DNA of 64,000 bases from Paramacrobiotus metropolitanus (lineage: Eukaryota; Tardigrada; Eutardigrada; Parachela; Macrobiotidae). The notes under the pieces were generated by a model. The model was not told where the DNA came from. It was given only the letters and a program-made list of their open reading frames with translations, and searched no databases. The DNA lies in the NCBI RefSeq assembly GCF_019649055.1, contig NW_026570308.1, positions 62,001-126,000 on the forward strand. The letters run 5' to 3'. A program made the translations under genes and the position numbers. Of this stretch, positions 54,427 to 64,000 are shown piece by piece. Position 1 is the first letter of the stretch, and each line of letters begins with the position of its first letter.

Positions 54427-57400
54427 ATGGGCAAATATCATCAAACAGTTGGAGACGTCCTGAATCGGGATCATGCCTGGGCGAACCAGGAAATTATCAC
54501 CGAAGCCGTGGTGCTTTTCTGGTTGGCCTTGCAGATTGCGCTGAAGTTCGGCACCAGATTCTTCCCCGAATGGCAGAACACTCGATTGGATCCCGATTAT
54601 CAAACTGGTTTGGACAAACTTTTGGCAAGACTGGGACATGTAGGTGTTTATGCAGATTGGGCCATTTGGGCAAAATAAGGTTAATGGAGGAAGAACAAAT
54701 TACAGTAGTAATAGGAGCTTTTTATTTGCTGCTGCGCCTGTGTGCACAGTAGAAAGCAATAGGGAAGAAAGGTGCAGGAAAATTATGCTCTTACTCTTTC
54801 CGAAGAGTATTTTAAGTGAGGTGCTTAAGTGTGCTTTATCTTAATGCTGTGCTCATTAAAACAACAAAACCACTTGATTTCTTAAAATTCCAGTATTTAA
54901 TCGGCTGCATTATATTCACCGCATTTTAAGCAGCAGAAAGGCACATTTTACCGCTTTTATCTAAACGGGAAAAATTTCTAAAATAATTGTTATGCATAAC
55001 TCTCTGAGCCTCACTGTATTAAATTTTAACGTTGTAACCATCAGTTAATTGACACACATGCACGCCCCGATGCCAAATGCAGTGCTGATCGCGGCTTATA
55101 GTTTACAGTTAAACTGTTGACAAATTTTGCTTTTTGTGTGTGGGAATTCAGATTAGAATTCTTAGATAGTGACTGACGCATTTATGTATAAAAGTGAAAT
55201 GCAAAACGGAAACTGTAATGGTGTTGTTTTTCAAAATTTTCTAGCAAGCCAGAATACGGGTTTAATAAATCATTCAAAATGATAGATTGATGATTATCAA
55301 TTATAGAGAAAATAACAGATTGTTAAGAACAAACGAAATACACATACCGTAATTATGTACCGTAACAATCATATCGTAATTATACCTCATAATATATTTT
55401 AGCCAGTGGACGGTTGTATGTGGGATGGCATTGTGTCCGCATGGAAGCCATCTCGGGCCGATACCGTTACCGGTAATCAGTCCACACTGATTCCGGCCGC
55501 CGACGAACGCCGAGGGCGCCTCGGGTATGTCGCCGTCTTCGTCACCGTATGCGCCACGGTCCTCCTCAGTGTGTCGGTGGGATGCTCGCTATTGGTCAAC
55601 CGGAACTGGAGATATCCGCCAGGGACCCAGCACGTCCGCTGGTGCAAACGGTCCTCCATCGGCACTTCGCTCCTTCAAATACCCACACTGCTAAGAGCCG
55701 CAGTGACCTGGGTGTACATGGTGGTGGCATTTTCTAGCGCTTTTGTATGTTCTCTCGTCTGGCTGGTGCTGTGGGTACTGCCCGTTTTCCTAGTGGCCGG
55801 AGCTGCGGCCGCCGTGGCCATGAAAATATTCGGACAGGATGCCGTATTCCCGTGCTGTGTGCTACTGGTGAGCACTCTCAGCATCCACTGCACCGGCCGT
55901 ATTTGGGGTTTGTGGATGAAGGATGCGTACTTTACCTGGATCAAAAACAGGTCTCTGGTACCATAGACAAAATTCTAAATTAGAATCGTTGATACTCGTA
56001 TTTACAGTGCACTCCTTTCACGGAGTGTAATTAAATGATTATCTATAAATTAGACATAGTGGTTCTTATGCAATACTTTAACGCCTTTGCTACGTGTTTT
56101 TCTATGGGTACAGGCGGATGTGCGGTGCCGCGCTGCTTAAAGATTCGGTAGCGATGTCGCTCTTAGCGGCAGAAACCAGAAGCCCGTTTGCAGTAGCGAA
56201 AGGGATCACGGCGAAAAGGATCGATAAAGAGACTCTTTTTCCGATACTGCGCCACCTTATTGAAATTAAGCTTCATGATATGCTGGTATAGTGCGGTGAT
56301 CGAAAATATCCTACCATTGGAAGTTTTCATTCCTCCGTCGGATCTCCTCCGCCGTTCATGGGCTTGGTGGCGTCTCTTCATCCCGAAAGATAGCGACACC
56401 GGAACCGACGAAAAGTATTGTATGAAGTATAAAACGGTAAGGAAATTACACCGGCCTGACCAGACAAATCCTGATTGAAGAGTATTAAATTTGAATGATT
56501 ATTCGAAGAAATGCGAGTTTTAACATACAACTGAGACAAGCCCGTTCGGAAATAAGGACGTAAGTGTACAGCGGGAGAAATGAAACGAATGGGCTTAATT
56601 TATTCGGACAACATACGGGAAGTTGCGGCCCTGTTTTTACGGTAACTGAGGTCAGGATGAAAACAACAATGTCATATTCATAAGCATTTTACGCAGCCAC
56701 GGGTGCTCGCATCCGCTATACACATAGTACACATCACTAAAGCAACCGAACCACTATACAGTAATTACTCATCATTATACTTCACGCAATCTATTTCGCG
56801 ACATTTGCGTCCGTATTCTCTGACGTGCTTGTACCCGCACCGAACTTTAAAAGTACGGATAGTACTCGTAATATGTAACGGGGTTTAAATAGCGCTCTTA
56901 TCGGGTGCTCCTCCGTACAAAAAAAGGCTCAATGAAACCGGTAGCGCAATTATTTCCCTACTAGAAATCAGCCGCCACACCCGTAATGCAATGACCTTCG
57001 ATCGAACGCGAAGTTTTGCAGTTGTTTTTTCAATCTTCCAACCATAAATAAGGCGAGTAAAGCACAACTAAATGGGCTGGGTGGTCATTTCCGCTACACA
57101 CCGTATGTACACCAAATCCTTTTTTTGACCTCTTTCTTTAACTTTGGACCTGGTGGTCAACTTAAAAACGCACGCTACCGGTATCACTGGCCACGGAACG
57201 GCTGTTTGTACCGGCACAATCATCGTACAATATAGTAGTTGTTATATATTCATGAAATAATTATGACTTTACCTTGCCGGCAGTCAACTGATTGTCAAAA
57301 TTAATGGTGAGTTACTACGTACGTAAAAATAGGTTGGCAACGATATGGTTGCCAACTGCAGAAACAGCAAGTTACAGTACATCACAATATTCCACCCTAA

Positions 57401-58337
57401 TTCGGTTTTTGATTTTTACGCTTATGAACCCAGATAATCGTCTGCATAATACTGCGTCTACAATGTCCTGTAAAAATTACGGTTGGAAGCGAACGTAAAC
57501 TCGTTACCTGACCGGTGTTTTGCCGCCCCAAACAGGGTATGATGTACGTCTCCCAGCCAATGCTGTCATATTGGATGGATTTGGACTATCCGCGGTGGAA
57601 CACCAGCCATCCGGCGCTGCTGTCCCTCTACTCCTCCACCTACTCACCGATAACATATCAGCTTCTTTACGGGTGGATCTGGATACTGCCTTATATGAAC
57701 AGTGTACCAGTGATGATTGCGCTCGTCTACTGGGCCCGTGGCTTCAGATCCCTGAACCAGTCACGTGACGAACTGAACAAGAACAGGTTGGTATATGTAG
57801 ATTCCACCCGACTGGAAGGTGGAAATGCTGTTTACAGTAATTATGCGCGAAGCATCTACTGATTTTGTCCTTACGTTAATATCCTTCTTGCATTATAGCG
57901 CTACGAAACCCGGCGAAATCGAGGATGGCCGCGACGGAAAGCCGCACGAAACGATGAACGACAATAGCATCGGGACGACCACTCCTGATACGGCGTGCTG
58001 CGTTTCCGACACCGCAATCCCGGTGGAGAACACGCTGAACGGCCTCTCGGAGCCCTATTTCTGTGCGTGTTGGTTGGGCGTCGACCTCACCGCCTTCATT
58101 TTGGCTACGCTCCGTCGAGTTGTGTGCTATTTCTATATGGCCTATCCGCTGGTGCAGTTGCTCGTTCCCGAGGCACTGCAGCTGTGGGCGCTTCTGCTAC
58201 TGGTGACCGTGCATGGAGCCTGGCTTTGCTGGAAGCGGCTGCAGGAGGTTCGGGAGTTGCGGCAGGACACACGGGCCCTGGTTCCATCCACGGGCAGTGA
58301 GGGATGGCGGTCCAACGTCTTTTCCTGGGCTATATAA
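54427..58337 (+). CDS. Copy G: five-exon membrane protein, nearly intact, E3 frame broken
   Basis: Exons are E1 54427-54639 (donor GTAGGT), E2 55403-55950, E3 56114-56436, E4 57536-57786 and E5 57899-58337. E1, E2, E4 and E5 are open and close to copy E. At the E2 end the paralogous donor GTACCATAG is shifted by one base. A weak GTCTCT would keep the phase; the normal one would not. In E3 the frame from RMCG runs into TAG near 56290, while the second half (SFMICWYSAVIENILPLE to KYCMKYKT) is open in another frame, so an indel lies at about 56200-56245. Probably a young pseudogene or an allele with sequence errors. E5 ends SNVFSWAI, as D and E end ISWAI/ISWAM. Confidence 0.7.
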
Positions 58338-59182
58338 TGCCGCAGTTTCGATGCGTTAACGCAGGAGCAATTAGATATCCTTAAGCATACTTTCTACAGC
58401 TAGTGGGAAATTTTACTAATACAACAGAGCAGTAACAAGTGGATACATTTATCCGAGGCTTACACAAATTATTAATTTTCCAAAATACATAAGTGATTGT
58501 TGTTATTGATTCATTTGACTGAGCATTATTAATTTAAGTAGCAGCCTGGATCCGGAAAATTTCTTCGTGCGTATGGACAGCTCTGAAGCACTCACCATCT
58601 GTTCCGTACGGTATTCCACTACAGCTTTGCATTCAGAAACTACTCTTGTATTTCTAGTCTGTAGTTTTGACATTAAAGTCTGTAGTCTGTTGTCTGTGTT
58701 TTAGTCTGTAGTTTTGACTTTTGCACATTAAAGTATGTCCGAAATTATAAATAATTTCCAAAGTGCATACAGCGAGGAAAGGCAGTGTCCGTCTTCGGTA
58801 GGAGTAGGACTAATGGATAGAATGCGAAAAATGTTTTCCATACTTAAACAACCGGATTGCTTTCCCAGTGCGCGCCATTGTGAATTATACTGACCACTCT
58901 TATTAAACTGTCAGATTTGCTATTCGAACTCATGTCTTTTCGGTACGCAGGTGGGAAATAAGCGCTTGCCAACACATTCGATTATCAGAAAACACAAGAA
59001 AAATGTAGTATTGTACACTGCGCTGATCTCCGCAAAACAGGTTCGCAAGTATACTACGTAAGTATTCTATCTTCTGCATAAAATAAAACGTTTTCTATCA
59101 AATGCCATGCAACAACCGAACACTAAATATCTCTCTACATAATCTGTCTTATTATATAACGTCAAATCTCCTGCGGACAACC
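58338..59182. other. 3' spacer of copy G with conserved downstream block
   Basis: At 58774-58893 an AG-preceded frame of 39 codons (LMDRMRKMFSILKQPDCF) corresponds to blocks after copies D and E. Further on the sequence matches the spacer after copy E (CGATTATCAGAAAA, ACTGCGCTGATCT). No other gene is seen. Confidence 0.4.
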
Positions 59183-59494
59183 GAAGCCCTGAACAAAAAT
59201 AAATAATGTAGTCAGAGTCACAGGAACCTCTCACTATCTTCAGGGCAGGGCATTGACTCACGGGCTACGGCAGAACAGGTTAACATTTCGCACTAAGGCC
59301 CACAAGACTTTTAGCAGTTCTTGAAAATGGCTGACCGCGAAGCCCTGAACAAAAATAAATAATGTAGTCAGAGTCACAGGAACCTCTCACTATCTTCAGG
59401 GCAGGGCATTGACTCACGGGCTACGGCAGAGCAGGTTAACATTTTGCACTAAGGCCCACAAGACTTTTAGCAGTTCTTGAAAATGGCTGACCGC
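59183..59494 (+). repeat. 156-bp tandem duplication
   Basis: Units 59183-59338 and 59339-59494, each starting GAAGCCCTGAACAAAAATAA and ending GGCTGACCGC. I see only two differences (AGAACAGG/AGAGCAGG and ATTTCG/ATTTTG). A recent duplication in the spacer after copy G. Confidence 0.95.
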
Positions 59495-59950
59495 TGTAAA
59501 CAGCATGGGCGCCCGACGGAAACGATTCGTACGGATTTTATATGTTCATCTCAGAAAACGGCCCGGCACACTTGGGAACAAATTCCTGTATACCATATTT
59601 TACTCCAATAAAACTTTTGTTTTTTTGGGTTCTCCGAACTTGAAGTGCATTTCAGTACATGTCATTTTATGCCAAACTGTACTAGGTACTGCAGCACCGA
59701 CGGTCACAAGTCAAACGGAACGGAGTGTGGGATATGGGAATCTGTACACGCATTACCCAGTGTCCAGGGCAGTGATCTGCAGCGCGCTGCAGCCATGGGG
59801 CGGTTGACGACGTAGGGCTCACGTGTGCCGGGAAGCCATCGTGGGCTCATAGCAACACGGCTTTTCCCTATCCCTGTTTAAGCAGCTCACCTTCGCGAAT
59901 TGCGGCAGGTGCAAGATAATTAATATGTGTAAAACATAAAAAAACATCGC

Positions 59951-60031
59951 TTCTTCGCGGAATGGCAGGACACTCGCATCGATCCCGTGACACTGACCGA
60001 TTTGGACGTTCTCCTGGGAAGGCTGGGTTAT
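59951..60031 (+). pseudogene. Relic H: 3' half of an E1 exon
   Basis: Reads FFAEWQDTRIDP and LLGRLGY and ends in a GTAAGT donor at the same place as E1 of the other copies. The first about 43 codons are missing. No E2-E5 follow before copy I. A single-exon relic of a lost copy. Confidence 0.85.
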
Positions 60032-61730
60032 GTAAGTTTATTACATGTGTGCGTAAAAGTCCATTTTATAAGGGACGACGACGATGACGATGTGATTGCG
60101 ACGTATAATGATAGCCGTTTTGCGCGAAGCGCAAGGCGACGGTAGATTTTGTCTTAGAAAATTACCAAATTCTATAAAAGACACAAATAAATTGAAATTA
60201 TTTTTTGAATGATCCCTCTAACGTTTTCTTAGCGAATTTCAACTTTTTTTAAATCTTGTGCATTCGAGAAGTTAGTACTAGACAAAACACATTTAATAAT
60301 ACGCAAAGTGTGTAATAACACACAGAATATTCTATGCGGAAGACAAGGTGTTCATTAATTACAACTGTTAGAACCTTATAATTTTTTATATCTGTTGAAC
60401 TGTCAGTACCTTATGCTAATTGAATGCGCACTCTTTGACCTTACTTCAGCAGACTGCGCACTTAATCTTTTAAAGTGGGCGGCGTCCACAGTGCTGAATA
60501 TAAAGATGCCCTAACAGAAAAAAAATCATGGTTTTCATACTAATAGCCAGAAAACGAATTAAAAGAAAACGAGAAAGAAAGACAATGGAAAACATGTAAG
60601 AAAATATCTCGTTAGAACCTACGAAATGCAAACAAGCTTAGTGGTTTGATTGGGCTACAAAGTATTAATGAGAAACATCTAGCGAATTTAGATTGGCTTA
60701 TTGTGTTGTAAAATATTGCTGGCAGCGTTGAGAAGCCCGCAGTGACGAAGCCTATATATATATATAGTCTTCAATCTCTACCCGCGCTGGAGACGAAAAA
60801 AATCATACTAAACAAATATCCCGGCATTCATATCGTTTAAGGCACTGCTGTGCACCTTCATTTCCGACTTAAGCAGGTTTTGTACTGGGGTGACCTTTAT
60901 CCCGAAGCGCCGGTGGATACGGTCTGCCACGCCATATGTGGAAAACCTACATCTACGCCATAGGTCAAAACGTGCGGCCGCTAACTACAGCCGGAAAAAA
61001 ATGCTCAAAAACATGGTTCAGAACTGCTTGCTCTCAAAAGAAATAGATATTTAACAGGATCACGGAAAGAACATGATCTTGCCGTAGTAAGTCACCCAAG
61101 GGAAAAAAGCAATAAAACACAAAGAAACCGGTGAATATTTGTATCAGTGCCATCGTGACCTTTAGCAATTCAGGAAAAATGCTGCCGGGTATTTAAGCAC
61201 TCGACGTGTTGACATTATACTGAGATCTTTCGAAAGGATTTAGCGTGGTGACTGAAAGATTTTCTAGGCATTGTTAATGTGGCAGTATTAATATTGTTCT
61301 GTCAGCTCCTCACACTGCTCAGCAACTCTCACTAGTACTGTCAGCAGTGTTAGGCTAGGATACAGTTCCAACTATTTCCGCCATCAACCGTCTTTTGTTA
61401 TTTTGGTGAACGGGAATTACTTTGTGCAAAGAGAAGAATGCAGAAGCGCGCACGCACGCACTTTGCGTGGGGCGGGACCTCTTCGATCCATACAACGATC
61501 GAAGGGGCGGGACCCCTTCGATCCATACAACGAACCTGCATCGCCGAGCGATCACGCAATATTTGAATTCAATTCGCTCACGATTTCCGCCTTCAGCCGC
61601 ATCGCAAACTGTATATTGATCGACGCATGCGTTGTTCAAGCTGAAGCGGAAACTAGTGTAGAGAGACCGCATTAATACGAGTATAAGGGCGCAGGGAAGA
61701 GATACAGTAATAGTACTACGTGCACCAAGG
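60032..61730. other. Spacer and far-upstream region of copy I
   Basis: AT-rich, without a gene. Contains a (TA)n run at 60752-60766. From about 61370 it matches the upstream regions of copies E and G (GAAGCGCGCACGCA, GGGACC(C/T)CTTCGATCCATACAACG in two tandem copies at 61470-61532, GTATATTGATCG). Confidence 0.5.
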
Positions 61731-61840
61731 AAGGCGGAGTCAAAAATAATCCATAGTACAAATCTGGGTGCGACGATTCTAGGAACAGGAGCTCGTCATG
61801 TGAGGAGCAGTCAGGCAGTTTACTTAGTTATAAATCCATC
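61731..61840 (+). promoter_or_regulatory. Conserved upstream module with TATA-like box, copy I
   Basis: AAGGCGGAGTCA, CAAATCTGGGTGCGACGATT, CTAGGAACAGGAG and GGCAGTTTACTTAGTTATAA are all present. TTATAAATCC (61828-61837) is a good TATA box about 85 nt before the ATG at 61919. This is the clearest of the family promoters. Confidence 0.6.
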
Positions 61841-61918
61841 TGCCAGCTATTAATGCAAGAGTTGCCAATTGTAAATTTTAGTAGAGTTTCTCGCAGCAGT
61901 GCAGCATCAGTTGGCGCA

Positions 61919-63724
61919 ATGGGCAAATATCGAAAAACAATTGGAGACTTCCTAAATCGTGATCACAAATGGGCGTATCAGGAAATTATCGCCGAGTCCA
62001 TAGTGGTTCTGTGGTTCGCGTTGCAAATTGCGCTGAAGTTCGGCACCAGATTCTTCCCCGAATGGCAGAACACTCGGCTTGATCCCGATTATAAAACTGG
62101 CCTCGACAGCATTCTGGCAGAACTGGGATACGTAAGTTCCATACAGATAGGGTTAAATAGGGTGTGTAAAATAGGGTTAATGGATGAGGAAAAGTTATTA
62201 ATAAAAGTGTTTGATTAATTTTGCTGTTGCGCATTTGTCCACAGCAAAATCAACAGAAACAAGCTTTTAGGAAAACTTCTGCATTTGCTCTTAGTTTTTT
62301 AATTATATATTTTTCGGTGTTCAACTGCACTATATTGGCCCACAATTTAAACAGCAAAACACAAACTATCCGGGCTTATCCCGATTTTATCTAAACCGGA
62401 AAAATTTCAAATACAGTTGCCTTACAATTATTTTTGAAATTTTTTTTCAATAACTGTATTTGGCATTTACTCATAGATTTGCAAACTGCAATACTGATCT
62501 CACACCAGGTGCAGTGCGGATCGCAGTTCAGAATTTATAGTGGTCATACTATGTTTCCTTACATGAGAAGTGAGATTAGAACTCCTGAATCGGGATTAGA
62601 ACATTTATGTATGAATGTCAAATGCAAAACGAGGACTACTAGCCAAATTTTTTGAAACTTTTTCTGCATGAGGAAACTGGAATACGTAGGTGACCGTTCA
62701 AATATAACGCAAATGACCGGTAATAAAGGAAGTGATCCTATACATGTTGCTAAGTTCCAGTACATGCATAAAAACTTAAGTACATGAAAACTTTCACTTC
62801 GCGCACTTCCGTGCTTTTTTTTGCGCCGTTTTATTGCATTTTAAAGTCAAATAATTTGTATACGTTCGTGTGAAAACCGTATGTACGCGCAACATCCGGT
62901 TGGGAAACTGTGTGTGTAAACAAGATTTCGAAAATTTTAAATGCTAGAAGGGTGTACCAAAAGTCTAGTTATGGACCGATCACCTTAAAGTGGTGCATAA
63001 TAATGCACATAAACATGAGGACACGGAACCGGAATTCTGGCCTTATTTTCCAATTTTAAAATGTTTTTTATCAGTTTTCTCTTAAGAAAAGTCGAAATAT
63101 GCATATACCCGCCTAAATACCGTCGGAATATTAAAGCAGCATCTATCACATAGTATTACAATTATTTTAGCCAGTGGACGGTTGCATTTGGGATGAGATT
63201 GTATCCTCTTGGATTCCTACGACGGCCGATACCGTTGCGGATAGTGAGTCCACACCGGATCCGGCCGCTGATGACCACCGCGGTCGCCTAGGCTATGTCG
63301 CCGTCTTCATTACCGTCTGCGCCGCGGTCCTCCTCAGTGTATCGGTGGGATGTTCGCTGCTGGTAAATCGGAATTGGAGATATTCGCCATGGAAAAAACA
63401 CTGCCGCTGGGTCAACCACATCCCGTTCGCCACTTGGTCCCATCAACTACCGACTTGGGTGTCCTTCATCGAGAGATTCCTCTACCTGCTAGTTGTGCTT
63501 TTTATCGCATCGGTCTGTGCTCTCGTCTGGCTGGTGCTGCGGGTACTGCCAGTTGTCCTAATGGGTGGAACTGCGGCCGCCCTAGCCATTAAAACGTGCG
63601 GTCTGAAGGCCGTGTTCCCATGCTGTGTGTTGCTGATGAACATTTTCTGTATCTACTGTACCGGCCGCATTTGGGGTTTATGGATGAAGGAAACATACTT
63701 TTCCTGGATCAGCAACAAGCTCAG
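61919..63724 (+). CDS. Copy I: E1 and E2 of the membrane-protein family, cut by window end
   Basis: E1 61919-62131 (donor GTAAGT) and E2 63171-63724 (acceptor TATTTTAG, donor GTACC) are fully open. E1 reads MGKYRKTIGDFLNRDHKW with the usual helix and FFPEWQNTRLDPDY. E2 reads PVDGCIWDEIVSSW, four hydrophobic runs, NRNWRY and CTGRIWGLWMKETYFSW. E3 would be expected after about 64100, beyond the window. Intact as far as visible and closest to copies E and G. The start ATG aligns with the other copies. Confidence 0.78.
62860..63060. repeat. Dispersed repeat fragment in intron 1 of copy I
   Basis: GTACGCGCAACATCCGGTTG and GGTGTACCAAAAGTC link it to the arms at 6346-7050. Its orientation is opposite to the fragment in the corresponding intron of copy E (43050-43190). 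Confidence 0.45.
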
Positions 63725-64000
63725 GTACCATAGGCAAGATGCTAAAATAATATCGTTCAAAGTCGTTTTTTAAAACATCCCACGAAGCTTTTTAATCTAA
63801 AACAGTAATCGAATTATTATTCCTTATTTATTACAGTACTAATTGTTACTATGTAATACCTTATCAATAGTCAATAGATTCATATATCCTTATGTCCTTA
63901 TTTTTTGGAAATTATCTCCTAAATCAAGATTGATTTTTTCCAGTAGGTTGATAATTTTATAAAATAAAGCATCGCACGAACGTTCCTACCTTTATCTTTA

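Noticed and set aside
64-64000. CRISPR arrays, tRNA or rRNA genes
   Set aside because: No regularly spaced repeats of CRISPR type and no cloverleaf or rRNA core sequence was noticed; a covariance-model scan was not possible here.

Overview
The window is nuclear DNA of an animal, probably an invertebrate; I cannot name the species. The evidence is GT-AG introns (many only 45-60 nt long), a mariner element with TA target duplications, hAT-type elements with 8-bp target duplications, several foldback/MITE repeats, and a degraded Maverick/Polinton-like (endogenous virus-like) element.

The backbone is a tandem array, all on the + strand, of one multi-exon gene family that I do not recognise. A full copy has five coding exons (E1-E5). 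Exon borders fall at identical places and phases: E1/E2 phase 0, E2/E3 phase 2, E3/E4 phase 0, E4/E5 phase 2. The product is about 585-600 residues with roughly eight or nine hydrophobic segments. Copy A (226-10875) and copy E (40383-46646) are open throughout. Copy G (54427-58337) is nearly intact but damaged at the end of E2 and in E3. Copy F (49006-53038) and copy D (36338-38676) are pseudogenes. B (13917), C (26892) and H (59951) are single-exon relics. Copy I (61919 onward) runs off the end. A conserved upstream module with a TATA-like box precedes E1 in several copies. Multiplication plus decay suggests a birth-and-death family such as receptors or surface proteins; that is inference only.

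Between relics B and C lies the virus-like element (about 16.2-22.6 kb). On the - strand, in order from 22058 down, it carries a packaging-type ATPase, a small basic protein, a 218-residue unknown, a retrovirus-like DDE integrase, a broken structural-protein candidate, a small basic/amphipathic protein and a C-terminally truncated capsid-like protein of the C. elegans F54H12.2 type. Spacers are as short as 2 nt. Divergent from the ATPase, with start codons overlapping in one CATG, is an intact 171-residue TATA-binding-protein homologue; this is the most unusual gene here. A hAT element splits one viral gene, and two A-run frameshifts break the ATPase and integrase. No DNA polymerase B, protease or terminal repeat was found.

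Next to it are a three-exon gene for a small acidic, cysteine-containing, possibly secreted protein (- strand) and part of a helical-protein gene whose intron took a mariner insertion. At 32.3-36.3 kb a distinct AT-rich block, strikingly poor in G on the + strand, carries the 3' exons of an RPA-like (OB-fold) gene and an old pseudogene. It sits where E1 of copy D should be. The remaining sequence is intronic or intergenic and rich in inverted repeats; I saw no tRNA, rRNA or CRISPR.
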